Part shown: piece after piece, positions 24,000 through 28,322 of the stretch
Numbering within the stretch: position 1 is the first letter of the stretch
How the letters are laid out: every line of letters starts with the position of its first letter
Assembly (NCBI GenBank): GCA_049610385.1
Contig: JBMYZL010000026.1
Coordinates: 1-28,322 of the forward strand
Direction: 5' to 3'
Length of the DNA stretch: 28,322 nucleotides
From: JBMYZL01 sp049610385
GTDB lineage: Bacteria; Bacteroidota; Bacteroidia; Flavobacteriales_D; Sanyastnellaceae
Translations under genes and position numbers: made by a program
Notes under the pieces: model-generated
The model's database searches: none
What the model saw: the letters and a program-made list of their open reading frames with translations, nothing else
What the model was told of the DNA's origin: nothing

Positions 24000-25530
24000 T
24001 GCTCACCGACCGCTTCTCTCGGATGACCGTCACCTTCACTTGACCGGGATATGTCATTTCGTTCATGATGCGCGTTGAGATGTCCATGCTCAGCTGATCC
24101 GCTTGATCATCGGATACTTGGTCGCTTTCCACCATCACCCGCAATTCACGGCCGGCTTGGATGGCAAAGCTCTTGGTGACACCAGGATACTCCAAGGCCA
24201 GGTTTTCCAAATCGCGCAATCGTTGGACATAGGCCTCGACCATTTCACGACGGGCACCGGGTCGAGCGCCACTGATCGCATCGCAGACTTGGATGATGGG
24301 GGACAACAATGTGGTCATCTCAATTTCATCGTGGTGCGCACCAATTGCATTGCAGATGTCGGGCTTTTCCCCACATCGTTCGGCGATCTTCATGCCCAGC
24401 AAAGCGTGCGGCAATTCGCTTTCTTCGTCGCTCACCTTTCCAATGTCGTGGAGCAGTCCGGCTCGTTTTGCGGCCTTGGGGTCCAAACCCAATTCAGCAG
24501 CCATGGTGGCACACAAATTCGCTACTTCTCGGGAGTGTTGAAGGAGATTCTGTCCGTATGAAGAACGGTACTTCATGCGGCCGACCATTCGGGTCAACTC
24601 TCCTTTCATGTTGTGAATGCCCAGGTCAATGCACGTCCGCTTTCCAATTTCTTGGATCTCCTCGTTGATTTTCTTGGACACCTTGGCCACAACCTCCTCA
24701 ATTCGAGCGGGGTGAATGCGACCATCGGTTACCAACTGATGCAAAGACAAACGGGCGATCTCACGGCGAACGGGGTCAAAGCAACTCAGGATGATGGCTT
24801 CAGGGGTGTCGTCCACGATGAATTCCACGCCTGTGGCAGCTTCAAGGGCACGAATGTTCCGGCCTTCACGACCGATGATGCGGCCTTTGATGTCATCGTT
24901 TGTGATGTTGAAGACGGAGACAGAATTTTCGACACTGTGCTCTGTTGCTACGCGTTGAATCGTTTGAATGACAATTTTCTTGGCATCTTGATTGGCCTTT
25001 TGCTTGGCCTCATCCATGATGTCTTGAACTTGATGTTGTGCCAGTACTTTGGCATCCTGAATCACCTGTTCCTTCAGCGCCGCTTTCGCATCATCAGCAC
25101 TCATGCCGCTGATTTTCTCAAGCAACTCGACGCTTTTCATTCGATTTTTCTCCAGTTCCTTGCCCTTGTTGTCCAAGGCATCTAATCGTTGGGTGATTTT
25201 TTGTTCCTCCTTTTGAAGTTGGCGATCTCGGTTTTTTACGCGGTCTTGTTCCTTCTTGAGGTGGTTCTGTTCGTTGCGCAATTTGTCTTCGCGGCTTTGC
25301 ACTTTTGCGGCGCGTTCTTTCACTTCGCTGTTGTGCTTCTCTTTCAAGGCCAAGAACTTTTCCTTGGCTTGCAAGATCTTTTTTTCTTTGATGTTTTCGC
25401 CTTTGCGTTCGGCCTCGGCAATGACTGCATCTGACCGGCTTTTCAGCAGGTTGTTGAAGATGAAATAGCCAATGCCAGCTCCAGCGAGCAGCCCAGCGAC
25501 TGCGCCTGCGGCAATTGATATGGGATCCAT
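23989..25530 (-). CDS. rny: Ribonuclease Y
   Basis: A 513-residue membrane-anchored endoribonuclease that starts mRNA decay. Residues 4-29 form the single N-terminal helix (ISIAAGAVAGLLAGAGIGYF), about 35-200 a long charged coiled coil, about 205-270 the KH domain (GRIIGREGRNIRALEAATG), then the HD domain with catalytic HDIGK at H361-D362. Length matches the family. It follows zapA by 20 bases, and the flippase overlaps its 3' end. ATG 25530 is used; it begins right before the membrane helix. Confidence 0.97.
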   Translation of the reverse strand: MDPISIAAGAVAGLLAGAGIGYFIFNNLLKSRSDAVIAEAERKGENIKEKKILQAKEKFLALKEKHNSEVKERAAKVQSREDKLRNEQNHLKKEQDRVKNRDRQLQKEEQKITQRLDALDNKGKELEKNRMKSVELLEKISGMSADDAKAALKEQVIQDAKVLAQHQVQDIMDEAKQKANQDAKKIVIQTIQRVATEHSVENSVSVFNITNDDIKGRIIGREGRNIRALEAATGVEFIVDDTPEAIILSCFDPVRREIARLSLHQLVTDGRIHPARIEEVVAKVSKKINEEIQEIGKRTCIDLGIHNMKGELTRMVGRMKYRSSYGQNLLQHSREVANLCATMAAELGLDPKAAKRAGLLHDIGKVSDEESELPHALLGMKIAERCGEKPDICNAIGAHHDEIEMTTLLSPIIQVCDAISGARPGARREMVEAYVQRLRDLENLALEYPGVTKSFAIQAGRELRVMVESDQVSDDQADQLSMDISTRIMNEMTYPGQVKVTVIREKRSVSIAR

Positions 25531-25550
25531 GAGATGATAGCTTGCGCCGG

Positions 25551-25847
25551 TCAGGGAACCATGGATTCCTTCATCCGTTGAAGCAAGTTGACCAATTTTT
25601 CTTCATCCTGTGGCGAAAGGACCTGCTCTTCAGTGGCTTGGTTTTCCGCTTTGGGTGCTGCTTTTGTGGCCATTTGCAGGGCTGTCATGGCCAGCAAGTC
25701 CACGGGGTCGTCAACTCCATATTGTTCTTGGAAGTGCTTCAAATTTTGGTTCACCATCGCAGCCGCCGCTTGGACCGCCTCGACCTCATCGGTTGGGACG
25801 TTCAGCGGATATGACCGGTTGGCGATTTGAATTTGAATGGATTCCAT
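25551..25847 (-). CDS. zapA: Cell division protein ZapA
   Basis: A 98-residue protein with the ZapA pattern: the N-terminal ESIQIQIANRSYPLNVPTDE, then AVQAAAAMVNQNLKHFQEQY and the helix DDPVDLLAMTALQMATKA, then a C-terminal amphipathic helix. ZapA tetramers crosslink FtsZ filaments at mid-cell. It starts four bases after the coiled-coil gene's stop and 20 bases before rny. I saw no room for a 6S RNA gene between zapA and rny. Confidence 0.93.
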   Translation of the reverse strand: MESIQIQIANRSYPLNVPTDEVEAVQAAAAMVNQNLKHFQEQYGVDDPVDLLAMTALQMATKAAPKAENQATEEQVLSPQDEEKLVNLLQRMKESMVP

Positions 25848-25851
25848 GACC

Positions 25852-26277
25852 TCAATGCTTCAACTTCATCAGGCACGCGTCAATTTCTTCGACCAAACCG
25901 TCGATGAATTCGGGCGTGATTTCAATGGTCCCCGAATCCGGAATGAATTGGGGTGATGTATGTGATGTTCCGATTTGGGAAGCTTGCTCCGAATGCAATT
26001 CAGTGGGGGCCTCGGGTTCGGAAGTCTCCCGAGTGAAGGGATGACTTTTCATTTCGTTGCGCAAATTCTCGGCTTCTTTCTGAGACGCAGCAAGGGCCGT
26101 CTCCAACTCCGCAATTTTCGCGTTCAATGTACCAGATTCATGTTGTGCGTGCTCAGAGGCGTTTAATTGGGCTTCGGCCGCTTCCCGCAATGCTTTCTCG
26201 CGCTGGAAGGCTTCCACCAAATTTTCACTTGCTTCGGACAATTCCCGAAGCCATTCCTGAGTTGATTTCACAGACAA
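25852..26277 (-). CDS. Coiled-coil protein upstream of zapA (candidate division partner)
   Basis: A 141-residue acidic protein. Residues about 5-85 are predicted coiled coil (REKALREAAEAQLNA, AELETALAASQKEAENLRNE), then a flexible T/S/E/P stretch, then a conserved-looking end ITPEFIDGLVEEIDACLMKL. Bacteroidota carry similar small proteins directly upstream of zapA, so this is probably a real family, perhaps acting like ZapB; the function is inferred. Start: an in-frame TAA lies upstream with no ATG after it, so TTG 26277 (or GTG 26271) is required. It is the first gene of the operon, 54 bases from the divergent M23 gene. Confidence 0.82.
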   Translation of the reverse strand: MSVKSTQEWLRELSEASENLVEAFQREKALREAAEAQLNASEHAQHESGTLNAKIAELETALAASQKEAENLRNEMKSHPFTRETSEPEAPTELHSEQASQIGTSHTSPQFIPDSGTIEITPEFIDGLVEEIDACLMKLKH

Positions 26278-26299
26278 GATTTCCTTTTTCGGTTACTCA

Positions 26300-26307
26300 C
26301 AAAAGTA
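26300..26307 (-). promoter_or_regulatory. Perfect -7 box of the coiled-coil-zapA-rny operon
   Basis: TACTTTTG on the minus strand matches TAnnTTTG exactly, with TGTG 19 bases further upstream as a one-mismatch -33. The leader would be about 16 bases to TTG 26277. Confidence 0.55.
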
Positions 26308-26314
26308 AGGCAGG

Positions 26315-26322
26315 TATTTTTG
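26315..26322 (+). promoter_or_regulatory. Perfect -7 box of the M23 peptidase gene
   Basis: TATTTTTG matches TAnnTTTG exactly. A TTTC (26287-26290) 24 bases upstream is a weak -33. Start at ATG 26332 would leave only about 5 leader bases; start at ATG 26365 leaves about 38. Confidence 0.5.
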
Positions 26323-26331
26323 CCATCACAG

Positions 26332-28068
26332 ATGAAGCAGTTCCTTCTTCACAGCTTGTTGTTGATGCCCTCGCGTTACACATCCTGCTTCAGCGTTGGG
26401 CTGGCGCTGGTCATTTGTTTGTGGAGCCAAAACAGCCCTGCCCAAGAGCGTCGAGGCGGACAAGAAGCTCGCTCGGGTTTGGGCAGTCCATTGCCCATTC
26501 CGTTGGTTCTGGCTGGCAATTTCGGTGAACTCCGCCCCGATCATTTCCACACCGGATTGGATTTCAAAACCCTCGGCCGCGAGGGCATTCCGGTGCTTGC
26601 CGCCACGGATGGTGTTGTGGAACGAGTAAAGGTCAGTCCATACGGGTATGGCCAGGCTTTGTACCTCCGATCTCCGTCTGGCATCACAACAGTTTATGCT
26701 CATTTGGCGCGATTTGAAGGCCCGCTGGCTACATGGATTTTGGAAGAACAATACCGTCAAAAATCTCATGCCATCGACAAAAGTCCCAACCGTTCGTTTG
26801 TCTACAAGCAAGGGGATACGTTGGCTTATAGCGGAAACACGGGAGGGTCCATGGGGCCGCATCTCCACTTCGAGGTCCGTGATGGGGCCACACAACATCC
26901 CATCAATCCCCTTCTTTGGAATCTTCCAGTGCGGGATTTGACCCCACCGGAAATCGGCGGACTGTGGATCTTGCCGGTTGACGGGAGTGAGGTTAACGGC
27001 GGCACTGCGCCGTTCAAATTGGAGGGCGAACACCGCTTGGCGAAAGTGTCCGGTTCGGTTCGATTGGCCTTGGATGCCCTGGATCGCCTCGATGCAGCAC
27101 GAAATGTTTGCGGGCCCTATCGATTGGTCTTGAAAGTGAATGGAGCTGTCGCATACGAGAGCATTTTGGATACGCTGGATTTCAGCTTACAGCGCGACAT
27201 GAATGCACATGCACTCTACGACAGATATAGACGAAACCGCAGCCAAACCCATCGACTTCACCGACTCCCGGGCAATCGGCTTCCCATTTACAGAGCTTCA
27301 TCTGCCTCGGAGGTTGTTCATTGTTCTTCAGGTGACACCATCCGGATTGAAGTGCTTGCTGAGGACGTACATGGCAACCATTCCACCCGCGAATTCGCAC
27401 TTGTCGGCGTTTCTTCTGAGACGGTGACGCCTGAGTGTGTTCCTGCTGGAGCGGCATTTGTTCGTTTTGATGCTGCACATCAGTGGTGCTCCCCCGATTC
27501 GGTGGCCATTTTTGTGGATGCCGGTACTTTTTACGAGGATCATTGGTTTCCAGTGGAAAGCGGACTGAGGTCAGGGGACTGGATCATCGGGGACGCCGCG
27601 CAACCCGCGGCACAACCTTTCACCGTTCATTTGCCTCGCACAATCACAGGTCGGGGTGGTTTTTTTGCGGAATTGCTCGATGATCGGGGAGATTCGGACG
27701 GGACATTTCCCCTCAAGGATCTTGGGAATGGCTACCTCGAGTTGCGCACACGGACTTGCGGTCACTACCAGATTCGGGAGGACACGACGGCGCCAGAGGT
27801 GAAGTTGTTGGGTGAGCCGAAGGATTGGACCCGTTGGGGCGAGGTCCGCTGGGCCTTCACGGACGCTGGTGTGGGGCCGGACAGCCAATACACTGCTTCT
27901 TTGAACGGCGAGTGGGTGCGGTTGGCTTGGGACCCCCGGATCAACGAACTCCGATACGCACTTTCTGACAACCGCCACACCTCCGGGGTGCTTGGGACCT
28001 GGCGCATCGAAGCGAAGGATGAATTGGGCAACCATGTGGTTTGGTCGGAAACCCTGAGGATTCCATGA
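26332..28068 (+). CDS. M23 (LytM) metallopeptidase with large C-terminal beta region
   Basis: A 578-residue exported protein. The M23 domain covers about 50-205. Zinc and catalytic residues are intact: H73 and D77 in HTGLD, H124 in VYAHL, and H177/H179 in PHLHFE, so it is probably an active peptidoglycan endopeptidase. The following 370 residues are beta-rich with no domain I can name. ATG 26332 gives an unusually long signal region; ATG 26365 (MPSRYTSCFSVGLALVICLW) gives a more typical signal peptide, and either may be right. The in-frame TTG at 26320 is part of the -7 box, not a likely start. Its stop overlaps the next gene (ATGA). It is divergent from the zapA operon. Confidence 0.92.
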   Translation: MKQFLLHSLLLMPSRYTSCFSVGLALVICLWSQNSPAQERRGGQEARSGLGSPLPIPLVLAGNFGELRPDHFHTGLDFKTLGREGIPVLAATDGVVERVKVSPYGYGQALYLRSPSGITTVYAHLARFEGPLATWILEEQYRQKSHAIDKSPNRSFVYKQGDTLAYSGNTGGSMGPHLHFEVRDGATQHPINPLLWNLPVRDLTPPEIGGLWILPVDGSEVNGGTAPFKLEGEHRLAKVSGSVRLALDALDRLDAARNVCGPYRLVLKVNGAVAYESILDTLDFSLQRDMNAHALYDRYRRNRSQTHRLHRLPGNRLPIYRASSASEVVHCSSGDTIRIEVLAEDVHGNHSTREFALVGVSSETVTPECVPAGAAFVRFDAAHQWCSPDSVAIFVDAGTFYEDHWFPVESGLRSGDWIIGDAAQPAAQPFTVHLPRTITGRGGFFAELLDDRGDSDGTFPLKDLGNGYLELRTRTCGHYQIREDTTAPEVKLLGEPKDWTRWGEVRWAFTDAGVGPDSQYTASLNGEWVRLAWDPRINELRYALSDNRHTSGVLGTWRIEAKDELGNHVVWSETLRIP

Positions 28069-28322
28069 TGCACAGATTCCACTTGTTGCCTCCCTTTGTC
28101 CGTGGACTGTTCATTTGGCAGCTCTCCGCCGTCAGTGGCAGCGTTCTAACAGTGGGGATTTGGATTGTGGCTCAGCGTGCTCCCTGCGACCTGGCCGCAG
28201 TAAGGTCTTACATCCTCATGTCGTGGGCCATTTCTTCGATGCTGTCGACGCCAGCGGCCATTGCCATCTTCGTATCTGCAGTCAGAACCCGCACCGACAA
28301 AATTCGCCAGCACATCATCCAG
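28065..28322 (+). CDS. Membrane protein, partial (cut by right edge)
   Basis: The frame is open from ATG 28065 for 86 codons to the edge. The ATG overlaps the M23 stop (ATGA); a second ATG follows at once at 28068. Two hydrophobic segments are visible (LFIWQLSAVSGSVLTVGIWI and SWAISSMLSTPAAIAIFVSA), followed by the basic RTRTDKIRQH. It is a likely multi-pass membrane protein coupled to the peptidase. No family can be assigned from this fragment. Confidence 0.7.
   Translation, partial: MMHRFHLLPPFVRGLFIWQLSAVSGSVLTVGIWIVAQRAPCDLAAVRSYILMSWAISSMLSTPAAIAIFVSAVRTRTDKIRQHIIQ

Noticed and set aside
25531..25550. 6S RNA gene next to zapA
   Set aside because: In some bacteria ssrS lies beside zapA, but only 20 bases separate zapA and rny here.

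Overview
The window is a chromosomal segment of a Bacteroidota bacterium, probably in the Flavobacteriales/Cytophagales range, with fairly high GC for that group (estimated by eye at about 55%). The assignment rests on a Bat operon (MoxR, DUF58, BatA, BatB/C), a FISUMP-domain lipoprotein-type protein, a DUF4476-like protein, Bacteroidota-style RecA and IF3, and several copies of the Bacteroidota -7 promoter box TAnnTTTG. Start codons mostly lack Shine-Dalgarno sequences, which also fits. I saw no tRNA, rRNA, CRISPR array, insertion sequence or phage gene. Coding density is very high and no gene-free stretch exceeds 300 bases.

Layout. (1) Positions 1-5711, minus strand: a Bat aerotolerance-type operon running moxR, DUF58, an unnamed membrane-anchored protein, batA, and a BatB-BatC fusion that leaves the left edge. 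(2) 5799-6775, plus: a MazG-like pyrophosphohydrolase coupled to a DUF4442 hotdog protein. (3) 6939-7601, plus: a single secreted FISUMP protein. (4) 7699-10912, plus: the classic translation cluster thrS-infC-rpmI-rplT, closed by a strong bidirectional terminator; infC has no canonical start codon and must begin at ATA or ATT. (5) 11033-13686, minus: bcp, then recA translationally coupled to a TPR protein. (6) 13812-16313, plus: priA. (7) 16288-21639, minus: a tightly coupled six-gene operon serC-serA-DUF1015-yggS-small membrane protein-secreted beta-propeller, whose end overlaps the end of priA. (8) 21697-26277, minus: a coiled-coil protein, zapA, rny and a WzxC-type flippase as one apparent operon, followed by a DUF4476-like secreted protein with its own promoter box. 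(9) 26332 to the right edge, plus: an M23 metallopeptidase coupled to a membrane protein that is cut by the edge.

Functionally this is core genome: translation, recombination and replication restart, serine/PLP metabolism, cell division and RNA turnover, and envelope proteins. I did not find a convincing wholly new system. The best leads are the non-canonical infC start, the BatB-BatC fusion, the serine operon with a DUF1015 protein carrying a DGHHR motif, the uncharacterised coiled-coil partner of ZapA, and paired divergent promoters with almost no leader.
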